A stretch of DNA of 64,000 nt from an uncultured Collinsella sp. (GCA_958450865.1 CAUDNY010000004.1:124001-188000); one strand, 5' to 3'; positions 25,388 to 34,405 are shown, counted from the stretch's first letter. The notes: generated by a model from the letters alone, not told the origin. Numbers and translations: made by a program.

Positions 25388-27271
25388 ATGGGTACCCGCG
25401 AGCGACATATCGGCCACGCGGCCGCCCGGACCGCGCCGGTTGCGGATCCCAGGGGCGGCAGGCTCTTCGCCATGCCGCGATTCCTTGTTGGCATAACGCA
25501 TCAGGTGTACCGTCACCGCGTCTTTGCTATCGCCGGTGCCATCACCGCGCTGTTCCTCGTGCTTTTGGCAGTCTTGCCGGCGCTGTTCGCCTTCGACCCC
25601 AAACTTTCTAACGCCGTGCCCGCCTATAGCGAGGTGTCCGAAGAGGTCGTGGATGCGCTCGTCCATTCGAGCTCTCTCCCGCTGCTTGTCGCCGCAATTG
25701 TATTTTCAATTTGGGGCGTATCGGTCTATCTGCGCTGTTTGGACTATGTGTTGCGCCGCCGCCTTGTTGCCATCGCCACCATCTGCGCCCTGTGGATGAT
25801 CGAAGTCATTCTCAAGTACAAGTCGTTCACGCCGTTCTATGCCACCGTGTTGTGGTACCTGTACTACGTGCCCATGACGCTCATTCCGCTGCTCTACCAG
25901 TTGTGTGGTTTGCGCCTTGCGGGTCTGGAGCAACACCGCCTGGGTCGCCGCTACTGCGCTGCGCTGTGGATTGTGGCCATCCTGCTTATCGGATTTGTGC
26001 TCACCAACGATTTTCACCAGCAGGTCTTCCACTTTGACCGTACAAGCGACACCTGGAGCAACGATTACACGTACGGCTGGGGTTATTTTGCCGTCCTCGT
26101 GTGGACGGCCTTTAACTTTGTGGCCTTTTTTATCCTGGTTGGTCGGTCCTCGTCCTTTCGCGTCCAGCGTTTCTCGGGCACGGCGGCGCTCGTACTGCTG
26201 GGTGGCGCATTCTTTGCCATCTCGTATGCTCTGCGCGTGCCCTGGGCATGGAGGCTCAACTTTTCGCTCGTCTATTGCGTCCTGTGCGTGGTGGCGATGG
26301 AAATCTGTCTCGATTGCGGTGTCATTCCGTCGTATCACGACATCGCCGGCATCTTCGACACCTTGCCGCTCGACCTCAAAGTTCTAACGCGCGACCTGCA
26401 GGAAGTCTATGTCACACCGGTGTCGAAGCCAATGCCGGCGGGCGTGTGCGAAGAGCTTCGGGCCCAGGAACACGGGCATGCCCATGCCTTTGCCGTGGCG
26501 TCCGATCCCGATGTAATGTATCGCGCCTTTCCACTGCTGGGCGGATCGGCCCTGCTTGCCCAAGACGTGTCGGAGCTCAACGAGCTTAACCGTGAACTGG
26601 CACATCGTCGCATGGAGCTGCAGCGCCAAAATGAGCTGCTCACGGCCGACTACGATCTTAAGACGCATCTGGCAGATCAAGAGGCCGAGACCTTGCTGGT
26701 CCAAGACGTGGACCAGGCACTCGCCCGCGCGCTCGAAGAGATGTATGACCTGCTGAGCTCGCTGCCGCCGTTGACCGACGAAGCGTCTTCTCACGAGCGT
26801 TACCGCATGCTGCAGCGCGCCAAGATGCTCGTCGCCTATTGCAAGCGCAAGGGGTCGCTCACGCTGGCGCAGCACGGGGAGAGCGGCTTTGATCGCGACC
26901 GCATTCAGCTCATTGCCAACGAGCTCGCAAGCGACCTGCGCACCATCGATGTCGATTGCGCCTCGATTATCGCCATACGGCGCCCGATGCACGCCAGTAC
27001 GGTAAGCGCCCTGTACGACTACGTGTATGACTTTGCGTTTTTTGCCTACACCACCGACCACCCGGCGCTCATGTATCACTTGGGTGACCATGACCGGTGC
27101 AGTGTCGAGCTGCGCGCCACGCTTTTTTCCAACGATGATGAAGATCTTTCGCAGACGCCCGCTGCGCAAGAGCTCGAAAGCGCTCTGCAAGGGCGCAACG
27201 TGGCATACCGCCTTGAGGGCGAGCCCGGCCAGCTGCGCATGATCGTCTTGATGCCGAGGGCGGGTGAGTAA
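25388..27271 (+). CDS. 8-TM sensory membrane protein with degenerate kinase-like C-terminus
   Basis: The protein has 627 residues from ATG 25388; an ATG at 25472 is an alternative. About eight hydrophobic helices span residues 40-330, resembling the 7TM histidine-kinase N-terminal domain. A coiled coil follows (LNELNRELAHRRMELQRQNE, about 400-450), then a domain where dimerisation and ATPase modules would be expected. No phospho-acceptor histidine box is recognisable. The place of the ATPase N-box reads YDYVYDFAFFAY, with no asparagine and no G-box. It lies two bases from an intact kinase, so it is probably a receptor or pseudokinase partner. TACACT ten bases before ATG could be a -10 box. 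Confidence 0.65.
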   Translation: MGTRERHIGHAAARTAPVADPRGGRLFAMPRFLVGITHQVYRHRVFAIAGAITALFLVLLAVLPALFAFDPKLSNAVPAYSEVSEEVVDALVHSSSLPLLVAAIVFSIWGVSVYLRCLDYVLRRRLVAIATICALWMIEVILKYKSFTPFYATVLWYLYYVPMTLIPLLYQLCGLRLAGLEQHRLGRRYCAALWIVAILLIGFVLTNDFHQQVFHFDRTSDTWSNDYTYGWGYFAVLVWTAFNFVAFFILVGRSSSFRVQRFSGTAALVLLGGAFFAISYALRVPWAWRLNFSLVYCVLCVVAMEICLDCGVIPSYHDIAGIFDTLPLDLKVLTRDLQEVYVTPVSKPMPAGVCEELRAQEHGHAHAFAVASDPDVMYRAFPLLGGSALLAQDVSELNELNRELAHRRMELQRQNELLTADYDLKTHLADQEAETLLVQDVDQALARALEEMYDLLSSLPPLTDEASSHERYRMLQRAKMLVAYCKRKGSLTLAQHGESGFDRDRIQLIANELASDLRTIDVDCASIIAIRRPMHASTVSALYDYVYDFAFFAYTTDHPALMYHLGDHDRCSVELRATLFSNDDEDLSQTPAAQELESALQGRNVAYRLEGEPGQLRMIVLMPRAGE

Positions 27272-27273
27272 CG

Positions 27274-28767
27274 ATGCAGATTTCGCTCATCCTTCCCCAA
27301 ATCGTTGCGCTCGATGTTGTCTTTGCCCTGGCTGCGTGTCTACAGACGATCCACGTCCCGCTCATCGCATCGCGCCGCTCGTCCTATAACCGTAAGGTGA
27401 TTTGCGCCTACGAGGCGAGCCTTGTGCTTCACTTGGTCATCTCGGCTGTCATTTTGTTCGCGTCGTCTGGCTCATATCTGGTGGCGCCGCTTGACGTTTG
27501 CGCCAGGGCAATGGGCGGAGCGCTGTGGCTCAATGCCGCGATCTTTGCCTACGGCGTAGTGCTTATGGTGCACTATCGTCGCCCCGTCATGCTGGCCGAG
27601 CTGCTGCTTGTTGCCGCCGTGACACCGCCGGTGGTTTTTGCCATGGGCTCGGCGTGGGCCGTTGTCCTTATCGCAGAGGGAGCGTTCTTCCTGTTCCGTT
27701 CCATCGCGGCGCTCTTGATGGACGTCCGTAACCGCCAGGAGGATATCACCGCGTTCTCGACGATCGAGACCATCAACGTGATTCCCGTGGGCATCCTGTA
27801 TCTGGACCCGAGAGGCCGCCCGCTGCTCATGAACCGCTGCATGCGCAAAAACCTGGTGGAACTTCATATGCCCACCGATCTAGGTGACATGAGCGGCACA
27901 TGGAACGACCTGCGCAAACTTAGCATGCAAATGACCGAAAGCAGCAGGAACCGTGTGCGGATTAATCTGGATCGCTTTGGTGAGGCGCGTGCGGTGGTCG
28001 AGGTCTCTCCCGCCGAGATTCGCCTGTTTGTGTGCGATGACGTTATGGTCTCGGGCCGTTCGTTCGAGCGCATTATCGGTCTTGATGTGACAGAGTACGC
28101 GCATGCTCATGACCGCCTGGCGCAAGCCAACCACCTGCTTGAGCTTGCGGGCCAAGAGCTCCAAGCCCAGATCGAAGAAGTCAAAAAAGTTGCTGACAAT
28201 GCGGCCTATCTGCGTATGCGCGCTCGCGTGCACGACGTGATCGGGCAGCGCCTGTCCATCCTCCATCGTTATCTGGAGGAGGGGCGCCTGGATGACGAGT
28301 CACTCGAGCAGATCGACCCGCTGCTTCGCTCAATCGCTGCCGATCTGCGCAGCGGGGGCGACGCCGAACCGGCAGAGCAACTGGGCGATATCGTCCATGC
28401 CTTTGGTCTGGTGAGCGTGCAGATCGATGTGGAGGGCGAGCTGCCAAGCGACGCGCGTGTCGCGGCAGCCTTTTTGCAGATTATCCGCGAAGCCTCGACC
28501 AATGCCACCAAGCATGCACAGGCCCATCAGGTCCATGTGCGCCTGTGGCAGGAGACGTCGGAAGACGGCGCTGTTGCGCGGATGACCGTTTCTAACGACG
28601 GCGCGCCTGCGCCCGTATCGTATCGCGAGGGAACGGGTATCCCAGGTATGAGGCATGTCGCGCAAGATCTGGGTGGCAGCCTAGAGGTCCACGCCGCCCC
28701 GCCCTTTACGCTTACGGTGTCCATTCCGCTTAACGCCAACGACATGTCCCAAAGGAGAAGCTCATGA
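27274..28767 (+). CDS. sensor histidine kinase, NarX/DesK-like output
   Basis: The protein has 497 residues. About six helices lie in the first 155, a PAS-like region at about 165-275 (INVIPVGILYLDPRGRPLLMN), and a coiled coil at 275-310. The dimerisation region has RARVHDVIGQRLS, with His320 as likely phospho-acceptor, and an ATPase domain has the N-box REASTNATKHA (Asn410) and the G-box GTGIPGMRHV. Its stop overlaps the start of the response regulator (ATGA), and it follows the 8-TM protein by two bases. It should phosphorylate the NarL-type regulator next to it. Confidence 0.9.
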   Translation: MQISLILPQIVALDVVFALAACLQTIHVPLIASRRSSYNRKVICAYEASLVLHLVISAVILFASSGSYLVAPLDVCARAMGGALWLNAAIFAYGVVLMVHYRRPVMLAELLLVAAVTPPVVFAMGSAWAVVLIAEGAFFLFRSIAALLMDVRNRQEDITAFSTIETINVIPVGILYLDPRGRPLLMNRCMRKNLVELHMPTDLGDMSGTWNDLRKLSMQMTESSRNRVRINLDRFGEARAVVEVSPAEIRLFVCDDVMVSGRSFERIIGLDVTEYAHAHDRLAQANHLLELAGQELQAQIEEVKKVADNAAYLRMRARVHDVIGQRLSILHRYLEEGRLDDESLEQIDPLLRSIAADLRSGGDAEPAEQLGDIVHAFGLVSVQIDVEGELPSDARVAAAFLQIIREASTNATKHAQAHQVHVRLWQETSEDGAVARMTVSNDGAPAPVSYREGTGIPGMRHVAQDLGGSLEVHAAPPFTLTVSIPLNANDMSQRRSS

Positions 28768-29387
28768 TCCGCGTCCTTATAGTCGAAGACCAGGCCATTC
28801 TGCGCGAGAGCCTCGCGCGCTCCGTTGGCGACCAGCCCGATATGACCGTTGTCGCCGCAATCGCCGATGCTTCCGAAGCCCTCGATGTCGTACTCAGGGA
28901 GCGCCCGGACATGATACTGATGGACGTGTGCACCGAGCACGATTCCAACGGCATCGTGGCGGCGGCGCGTATTAAAGAGGAGCTGCCCGAGTGTCGCGTC
29001 ATCATCATGACCGGCATGCCCGAGATCACCTTTGTCGATCAGGCTCGCGAGGCGGGCGTCGATAGCTTTGTGTACAAGAACGTCGGTATCGACGAACTGT
29101 TCGCCGTGATGCGTTCCACGCTGGCGGGCTACTGTACGTTTCCCAAGCCGCCCGAGAGCGTTTTCTCGGGCACGGCGGCCCTTGACGACGTCGAGCTGTC
29201 GATTTTGCGCCTTGCCTGCGAGGGCAAAAGTCGTCGCGAGATCGCGGCCGAGTTGTTTATGAGCGAGGGCACCATCAAGCGCCGCATCTCGGAGATCCTC
29301 AACAAGACCGGTTACGACAACATCATGCGCCTGGCCGTACATGCGGTGACCGAGGGCAGCATCGTTCCCAATATGGAGCGCCCGTAG
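28764..29387 (+). CDS. NarL-family response regulator
   Basis: The protein has 207 residues. The receiver domain carries acidic residues at 8-9, the phospho-acceptor Asp54 in LMDV, the conserved Thr in MTGMP and Lys in VYKN. The C-terminal LuxR-type helix-turn-helix spans about 145-200, although the recognition helix region MSEGTIKRRISEIL is somewhat unusual (RR in place of the common TH). It is coupled to the kinase by a four-base overlap. Targets cannot be named; the adjacent lipoprotein and SPFH operon lies on the other strand beyond terminators. Confidence 0.93.
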   Translation: MIRVLIVEDQAILRESLARSVGDQPDMTVVAAIADASEALDVVLRERPDMILMDVCTEHDSNGIVAAARIKEELPECRVIIMTGMPEITFVDQAREAGVDSFVYKNVGIDELFAVMRSTLAGYCTFPKPPESVFSGTAALDDVELSILRLACEGKSRREIAAELFMSEGTIKRRISEILNKTGYDNIMRLAVHAVTEGSIVPNMERP

Positions 29388-29420
29388 TCGGTGCGCCGCC
29401 CGTGCTCCAACGCCAAAGAT

Positions 29421-29461
29421 AGGCTGCCCGCCGTTTTGCATCTAAAAACGGCGGGCAGCCT
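29421..29461. terminator. hairpin after the response regulator
   Basis: AGGCTGCCCGCCGTTTT pairs perfectly with 29445-29461 around a seven-base loop. The A and T tracts lie inside the loop side of the stem. It separates the convergent regulator and lipoprotein genes. Confidence 0.75.
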
Positions 29462-29492
29462 GCTTGTATGGGCAGCGCTGTCGGCATAAAGC

Positions 29493-29527
29493 GGCGGGGC
29501 CGCAGGATCATCTCCTGCGGCCCCGCC
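29493..29527. terminator. second hairpin in the convergent gap
   Basis: GGCGGGGCCGCAGGA pairs perfectly with 29513-29527 around a five-base loop. It lacks a T run on either side but lies 50 bases from the lipoprotein stop, so it probably supports termination of that operon. Confidence 0.6.
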
Positions 29528-29577
29528 TGGTATGTGCGCGGATGTGTCCGCCAATCCGCGGCTGATGTTACGTGCCG

Positions 29578-30417
29578 TTACGCGATGGTTGCGCTGTAGG
29601 AGGCAACGTCCTCGTAGGAATCGGTCAGGTAGGCGTCGATGCCGATGGTCGTATTGACCAGGTCGTCAAGGCTATCGAGCGTGCCGTTCGAGAACGTGAA
29701 TTCCTCAGTGGCGTTGGTGCCGGGCATCAGGTGAGCCGAGAACCAGGGTTCCTTCATGGTGCCGTTGACGTTGGTCTTGCCGGAAGGAGCGTAGAAGGTC
29801 AGGTCCTTGTCGCTCTTGTTGGTGATGTTGACGACAAAACCGATGTCGCCCCACTCGTCCTTGAACTTCTCGGTGATGGTGATGGTGCACAGGTCGTCAT
29901 CGGCAACGGTGACGGCGGGGGAGATTTCAATCTTCTGGACGTCGTCGTCTTCGACGGCCTCGTCGATCTCTTCTTCCTTCTCGGCCGCCTCGCGATCCTT
30001 CTTCACCGTGCCGGACAGATCCTTGTCGGACTTGGTAAAGACAAGATTGCCGTCATCCTCTTCGAGGATGAGCTTGCCGTCCTTGAGCTTCATGTCATGC
30101 GACTCGTCTTCGGCGGTGATGGTTACGGTGGTGGCGTCCTTTGCCTCCCATTTAAGGTCGACGACTTCAAGGAACAGGTCGAGGGCACCTGTACCGTCCT
30201 CATCGAGAACCAGGACGCAGTGCACACCCCAATCCTCGAGCATCTTCATGTACTCATCGGTCAGTTCTTCGCCCTCCAGGGTTCCACCCGAGAGTTCCCA
30301 GCTGCCGACGAAGTTGGCCTTGGGGTCTTTGCCGCCGCTGCAGCCCGTCAGGGCAAAGGCGAGCGCAAGGACGCATGTCAGAAATGCGAGTACGGACTTT
30401 TTGAACGTTGTCTTCAT
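29578..30417 (-). CDS. lipoprotein with lipocalin-like start and immunoglobulin-like tail
   Basis: The protein has 279 residues. A signal peptide ends in a lipobox, FALTGC, so the mature protein is anchored by Cys24. Residues about 35-140 (FVGSWELSGGTLEG, then LVLDEDGTGAL and a DGKLILEEDDGNLVFTK run) look like a small beta-barrel as in lipocalin-like lipoproteins. An acidic linker (KEEEIDEAVEDDD) leads to a beta-sandwich (VVNITNKSDKDLTFYAPSG). GGAGG precedes the ATG. It is the last gene of the DUF4428/zinc-ribbon/SPFH operon, 80 bases after the SPFH gene. Function unknown. Confidence 0.82.
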   Translation of the reverse strand: MKTTFKKSVLAFLTCVLALAFALTGCSGGKDPKANFVGSWELSGGTLEGEELTDEYMKMLEDWGVHCVLVLDEDGTGALDLFLEVVDLKWEAKDATTVTITAEDESHDMKLKDGKLILEEDDGNLVFTKSDKDLSGTVKKDREAAEKEEEIDEAVEDDDVQKIEISPAVTVADDDLCTITITEKFKDEWGDIGFVVNITNKSDKDLTFYAPSGKTNVNGTMKEPWFSAHLMPGTNATEEFTFSNGTLDSLDDLVNTTIGIDAYLTDSYEDVASYSATIA

Positions 30418-30497
30418 GGTGTCCTCCTTTATCGAACGAAACCCATAGAAGCAAATGCGAGGGTGGCGGATCCCCCGCCAATTACCAGATAGAGGGG

Positions 30498-31733
30498 CTA
30501 GGGCCTGGGCGTTCCGCAGTTGCTGCAGAACTTGCCGCCGTTTTCGCTGCCGCAGTTGGGGCAGAACCACTTGGCCGGTGCCGGGGCGGGTGCGGGACTG
30601 CCGCACTCGGAGCAGAACTTGCCGGTGTTGGTGGCGCCGCAGCTGCAGGTCCATGTGCCGGCCGCGGGGGCGGCGGCAGGAGCCGGGGCGGGTGCCGGAG
30701 CCGGCTGCGGGGCGGCCTGTTGCTGTGCCTGGCCGGCGGCGAACAGCTGGCTGGCGTTCATGCCGCCCATGCCACCTGCCATGCCCATGCCCATAAATCC
30801 GGCCATCGCGCCGTTGGGGTTGGCGGCTGCCGCGCGCATCGCGTCGCTCTGGGCGCTGGCGATGTTAGCGGCTGCCATGGTGGGATCGCGCATGACCGCG
30901 GCCTTTTGCAGGTCCTTGATCATCTGCTCGTCTTCTTGCGAGGCGGCGATGGAGTTGACGCCAAAGCTCACGATCTCGACGCCGCGCAGGTCGCGCCAGT
31001 CGGCCGAGAGGACCTCGTTGAGCGCGCGGGCGAGCTCGGTGGTGTGGCCGGGGATGGCACTGTAGCGGATGCCCATCTCCGAGATCTTGGCAAAGGCGGG
31101 CTGCAGGGCGGTGAGCAGCTCGGACTTAAGCTGGCTGTCGATCTTGTCGCGCGTATAGCTATCGGTTACGTTGCCGCACACGTTGGTGTAGAACAGCAGC
31201 GGGTTGGTGATGCGGTACGAGTACTCGCCGTTGCAGCGCACGGAGATGTCGACATCCAGGCCAATGTTGTTATCGACCACGCGGAAGGGCACGGGCGAGG
31301 CGGTACCGTACTTGTTGCCAATGATCTCCTTGGTGTTGATGAAGTAGACGCGCTGGTCTTTGCCCGCGTCGCCGCCAAAGGTAAAGCGGCTGCCGATGTT
31401 GGCAAACGTCTCCTTGATGGAGTCGCCCAGGTTGCCACTGAAGACGCTCGGCTCGCTGCCGGTGTCAAAGACAAACTCGCCAGGCTCCAGCGCGACCTCG
31501 ATGATCTTGCCGTTTTGCACCACGAGCATGCCCTGGCCGTCGTTGACGGCGATGACCGAGCCGTTGGAGATGACGTTGTCCTCGCCGCGCGTGTTGGAGC
31601 TACGGCCGCCGGTGCGCTTGCTGCCCTTGCAGGCCAAGACATCAGCGGGCATCGATTCGCAATAGATAAATTCCTTCCACTGGTCGGCCATGACGCCGCC
31701 GGCAGCACCCAATCCAGCTTTCAAGAGTCCCAT
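30498..31733 (-). CDS. SPFH-domain protein of the YdjI type with C-terminal zinc ribbons
   Basis: The protein has 411 residues. The SPFH/band-7-like domain covers about 20-280 (start MGLLKAGLGAAGGVMADQWK, FIYCESMPADVL, then GEFVFDTG). An alanine-, methionine- and proline-rich low-complexity linker lies at about 285-355. Two treble-clef or rubredoxin-like ribbons end the protein (CSCGATNTGKFCSECG and CPNCGSENGGKFCSNCG). This is the 'virion core protein' or YdjI group. In Bacillus subtilis YdjI works with YdjG and YdjH to recruit PspA to stressed membranes. No PspA gene is adjacent here. AAAGGAAG precedes the ATG. Confidence 0.88.
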   Translation of the reverse strand: MGLLKAGLGAAGGVMADQWKEFIYCESMPADVLACKGSKRTGGRSSNTRGEDNVISNGSVIAVNDGQGMLVVQNGKIIEVALEPGEFVFDTGSEPSVFSGNLGDSIKETFANIGSRFTFGGDAGKDQRVYFINTKEIIGNKYGTASPVPFRVVDNNIGLDVDISVRCNGEYSYRITNPLLFYTNVCGNVTDSYTRDKIDSQLKSELLTALQPAFAKISEMGIRYSAIPGHTTELARALNEVLSADWRDLRGVEIVSFGVNSIAASQEDEQMIKDLQKAAVMRDPTMAAANIASAQSDAMRAAAANPNGAMAGFMGMGMAGGMGGMNASQLFAAGQAQQQAAPQPAPAPAPAPAAAPAAGTWTCSCGATNTGKFCSECGSPAPAPAPAKWFCPNCGSENGGKFCSNCGTPRP

Positions 31734-31781
31734 GGTGATCTTCCTTTCTCGTCAAAGGCCGGGCGGTATTGGTCAGAATGG

Positions 31782-33104
31782 CTAATCGTCCTTGTCGTCC
31801 TTCATGACGACGGTGGTCTCGGTGTGGCTGAAGGTGTCGTGCTTCTCGGTCAGGTCGAGCTCGCCGCAGTACTCGTCGGCGTGGGTGGCCTCGTTGGCCG
31901 TCTTGAGCTGGCCTACCAGTAGCACGTCTCCGATAATCACGATGATCAGCGGCGCGACGATGTTGATGAGGATGCCCTCGATATCAAAGGCGAGGTAATC
32001 CGGATCGAAGGCGTTCTCGCCCATAAAGAGAATTTGGGAGAGGACAAATCCGATCACAAAGAACAGCACCGAGGCAATAGCGAGCTTGGGCTTGGAGCAG
32101 GGGAGCTCGCCGACCAAGCGGCCGGTCTGGCCGTTCATGGCAAACAGGTAGCTCTTGCCGTTCCACGAGGTGGAGAGCATCCAGACGGGGAACAGGGCGT
32201 AGTCGCTGTCTTCCCAGGTGTAGTCGAGCTGCTTGCTTTCGACCGTGGCATCGTCATATTCGTCGACGACGGTCTCGCGCAGGGCCGAGATCGTGCTCTC
32301 CTCCATGCGGCGCTCGGCGCGCGCCTTGCACGTCTCGCAATCCTCATCGTAACGGTTGGCGATGTAGCCGGGCATATATGCGACCGAGAACGGACGCAGC
32401 GCGTCGTAGTCAAACGGCTCGATGGCGTCCATGTGGCCGTCGGGCATCTTGGACGATCCATCGACGGGCACGCGCTTAAACGAGATATTGCCCTTGCGAT
32501 AGGCATCGTAGTGGTCGGTGGTCGTGACGGTGCGGTCGGATTCCTCGGTCACGGTCTCGTTGGTCGCGTCAAAGTACACTTCGCCGTCAACGCGGGCGCC
32601 GTAGAGCCAAAACGGCACGTAGACACCTTGGACCTCGTCGATGTGGTTGCCGGTGACAAAGCTCTTGGGCAGCAAGATCTTGCCCTTGTAGTGTTCCTTG
32701 AGTGCGGCCGTGACGTCATCGCGCCCGAGCTTAAATGGAATCACCAGGTCGGGCGAGAAGTCGCCAGAGAGCTGGCCGGGCGCCACGGCGGAGTTGCCGC
32801 AGTACGGGCAGGTGGTGACGGCGACGGTGCCGTCGGACACGAGCTCGGCGCCGCACGACGAGCAGATGTAGCCGGCGTTTTGGGCGAGCTTCTGCACCGC
32901 GTCGTCGGCGACGGGCTTGGGCGTTGCGGCTGCCGCATCGGCTTTGGCATCTGCCTTGTCCTGGCGCTCGCGATAGAGGGCCTCGACTTCTTCGACTTCA
33001 AAGCGTGAGTCACAGTAGTCGCAGACGAGCTTTTGCTCGGCGCTGGCAAAATGCAGGGGACCACCGCAGGCAGGGCACTGATAGTTAACGCTCTCGAAGG
33101 CCAT
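31782..33104 (-). CDS. TFIIB-type zinc-ribbon membrane protein (YdjG-like)
   Basis: The protein has 440 residues. It starts with a zinc ribbon (CPACGG then CDYCDSRF, about 10-35), continues through a charged helix to a second ribbon near 80-105 (CSSCGAELV then CPYCGN), and then a beta-rich middle domain with CETCKAR near 263. Two adjacent membrane helices lie at about 345-400, and an acidic tail ends the protein. The architecture matches the B. subtilis YdjG group. It lies 48 bases before the SPFH gene on the same transcript, so the two probably form a membrane complex. GGAAAGGA precedes the ATG. Confidence 0.83.
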   Translation of the reverse strand: MAFESVNYQCPACGGPLHFASAEQKLVCDYCDSRFEVEEVEALYRERQDKADAKADAAAATPKPVADDAVQKLAQNAGYICSSCGAELVSDGTVAVTTCPYCGNSAVAPGQLSGDFSPDLVIPFKLGRDDVTAALKEHYKGKILLPKSFVTGNHIDEVQGVYVPFWLYGARVDGEVYFDATNETVTEESDRTVTTTDHYDAYRKGNISFKRVPVDGSSKMPDGHMDAIEPFDYDALRPFSVAYMPGYIANRYDEDCETCKARAERRMEESTISALRETVVDEYDDATVESKQLDYTWEDSDYALFPVWMLSTSWNGKSYLFAMNGQTGRLVGELPCSKPKLAIASVLFFVIGFVLSQILFMGENAFDPDYLAFDIEGILINIVAPLIIVIIGDVLLVGQLKTANEATHADEYCGELDLTEKHDTFSHTETTVVMKDDKDD

Positions 33105-33128
33105 GATCGGTCCTTTCCGTGCCGGAGA

Positions 33129-33866
33129 CTATGCGCCGATGGCGCAGCCGCAGTATTCGCAGCGCCCACTGGCATCGGGAATGGTGGTGGCTCCGCAGAA
33201 GGGGCAGGTCACCGCGGTCTTGGGGGCCTTGGCGGCCACGACGCTGTCGCGTGTCTCCTGACGCAGCTGCACCAGCGCATCGCGGACTTCGGTTGCCTGG
33301 CGCTTGGCCTCGCGATATTCGATGGAGCCGCGCTGATCGATGGTGGAGTCGTTCACGCGCAGGTTGATCTCGGTGAAGTACGGCGTGTTGACGTGGATGG
33401 TCAGATTAAAGTCGTAATCCAGGTCGTAGCGTGGCGGGTTGTAGCTCTCGCGCTCGCCGTCCTTGGTCTCGCGATAGATCTCGGTGCGATGCTCGTCGAT
33501 ATCCATATCGCAGCCGAGTACCTGCGAGAACTCGATGATGTCGGGATTGGCGTCGCGCCAGCGGCTCTGCGAGGTGATGATCAGCAGGCCCGCGTCCTCA
33601 TCGAGCATAATATTGGTGCGCCCGGCAGAAAGCGTGCGCGTGGGGTTGAACGACGCCAGGCGCTCGGCATTGGCCTCGCGGTAGGCGAGCTGCTCGCGGA
33701 TATCGTCCGCGGTGCTGGAGCGATAGCCGTGAAAGTAGGGGGAGAGCTTGCCGGCGCACTCTTTGCACAGGTAGCCTTCATTGATTTTTGTCTTACCTAG
33801 AAGTCCCAGCTCGGTACCGCAAATCGCGCACTCTTTCTTCTCGAACATCTTGTCAAAGAAGCCCAT
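33129..33866 (-). CDS. DUF4428 zinc-ribbon protein
   Basis: The protein has 245 residues. The N-terminal DUF4428 ribbon reads CAICGTELGLLGKTKI followed by CKEC (about 15-45), and a C-terminal ribbon CPFCGA with CEYCG is at about 215-240. Between them lies a beta-rich region (NIMLDEDAGLLIITS, then DYDFNLTIHVNTPYF) like a PH-type domain that could bind membranes. It is the first gene of the four-gene operon, 24 bases before the TFIIB-ribbon gene. GGGAGG precedes the ATG. Its function is unknown; co-expression with the SPFH protein suggests a role in envelope stress. Confidence 0.82.
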   Translation of the reverse strand: MGFFDKMFEKKECAICGTELGLLGKTKINEGYLCKECAGKLSPYFHGYRSSTADDIREQLAYREANAERLASFNPTRTLSAGRTNIMLDEDAGLLIITSQSRWRDANPDIIEFSQVLGCDMDIDEHRTEIYRETKDGERESYNPPRYDLDYDFNLTIHVNTPYFTEINLRVNDSTIDQRGSIEYREAKRQATEVRDALVQLRQETRDSVVAAKAPKTAVTCPFCGATTIPDASGRCEYCGCAIGA

Positions 33867-33996
33867 GGCTGCCTCCCATCAACTGGTAGCGTGTGTCACT
33901 TTTGATGATGGGGGAGTGCGCGATCCTTCGCGATACCCAGACGGCTCAAGGAGTCTCCGCAACTGGGACACATGGCTCATTTTTCATCCGGCACAT

Positions 33997-34078
33997 AGGG
34001 ACACTCCTTGCCGCGGGTAGTCATTGGGCACTCATTGGGGACGTACTTAAATGAGTGGTGCTTAAATGAGTGGTGGAG
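33997..34078. repeat. GGGGAC-core repeat cluster
   Basis: GGGACACTCCTTGCCGCGGG is followed by TCATTGGGCAC, then CTCATTGGGGACGTACTTAA and two TTAAATGAGTGGTG units in direct repeat (34048 and 34062). It runs into the 5' end of the truncated LuxR-type frame, which may have been disrupted by it. Confidence 0.75.
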
Positions 34079-34324
34079 GCCGCGGAGCCCACGTCCGATG
34101 AACGCCTCGATGCCTTCGTCGTCACCTTTGGGCTTACAAGGCGCGAGCGCGATATTCTTGAGGTCTTGGTCGTTTCGGACCAGAGCGTCCAGGACATCGC
34201 CACAACGCTTTTCCTCTCGCGCTCCACGCTCTACCGCCACATTTCCTTGATCAACAAAAAGACCGACACCGCCTCGCGTGTGGCCCTTATCAACTTCTTC
34301 TGGTCCTGGACACCCAAGGACTAG
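34070..34324 (+). pseudogene. remnant of a LuxR-type regulator (DNA-binding domain only)
   Basis: The open frame has 84 codons from a GTG. It encodes only a LuxR-type helix-turn-helix: LTRRERDILEVLVVSDQSVQ, then IATTLFLSRSTLYRHISLIN, ending near a tryptophan-rich C-terminus. In this bacterial class such domains are usually the tail of larger proteins with membrane or sensor domains. The sequence upstream is a repeat cluster, and there is no ribosome binding site before the GTG. I read it as a 5'-truncated gene; a free-standing small regulator like GerE remains possible. Confidence 0.55.
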
Positions 34325-34338
34325 CTAATCCCCCAATA

Positions 34339-34405
34339 AGTTGCGGTGGAATAGTCCCTAAATTAAAGTCACGGGGCTTTAAGCGGGAACTATTTCACCG
34401 CAACT
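34339..34405. repeat. long palindrome, TTGCGGTGGAATAG type
   Basis: AGTTGCGGTGGAATAGTCCC (34339-34358) pairs with 34385-34405 with one mismatch and one extra base, around a 26-nt AT-richer spacer. Its inner end is TCCC/GGGA, like the other long palindromes in the window. Confidence 0.82.
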
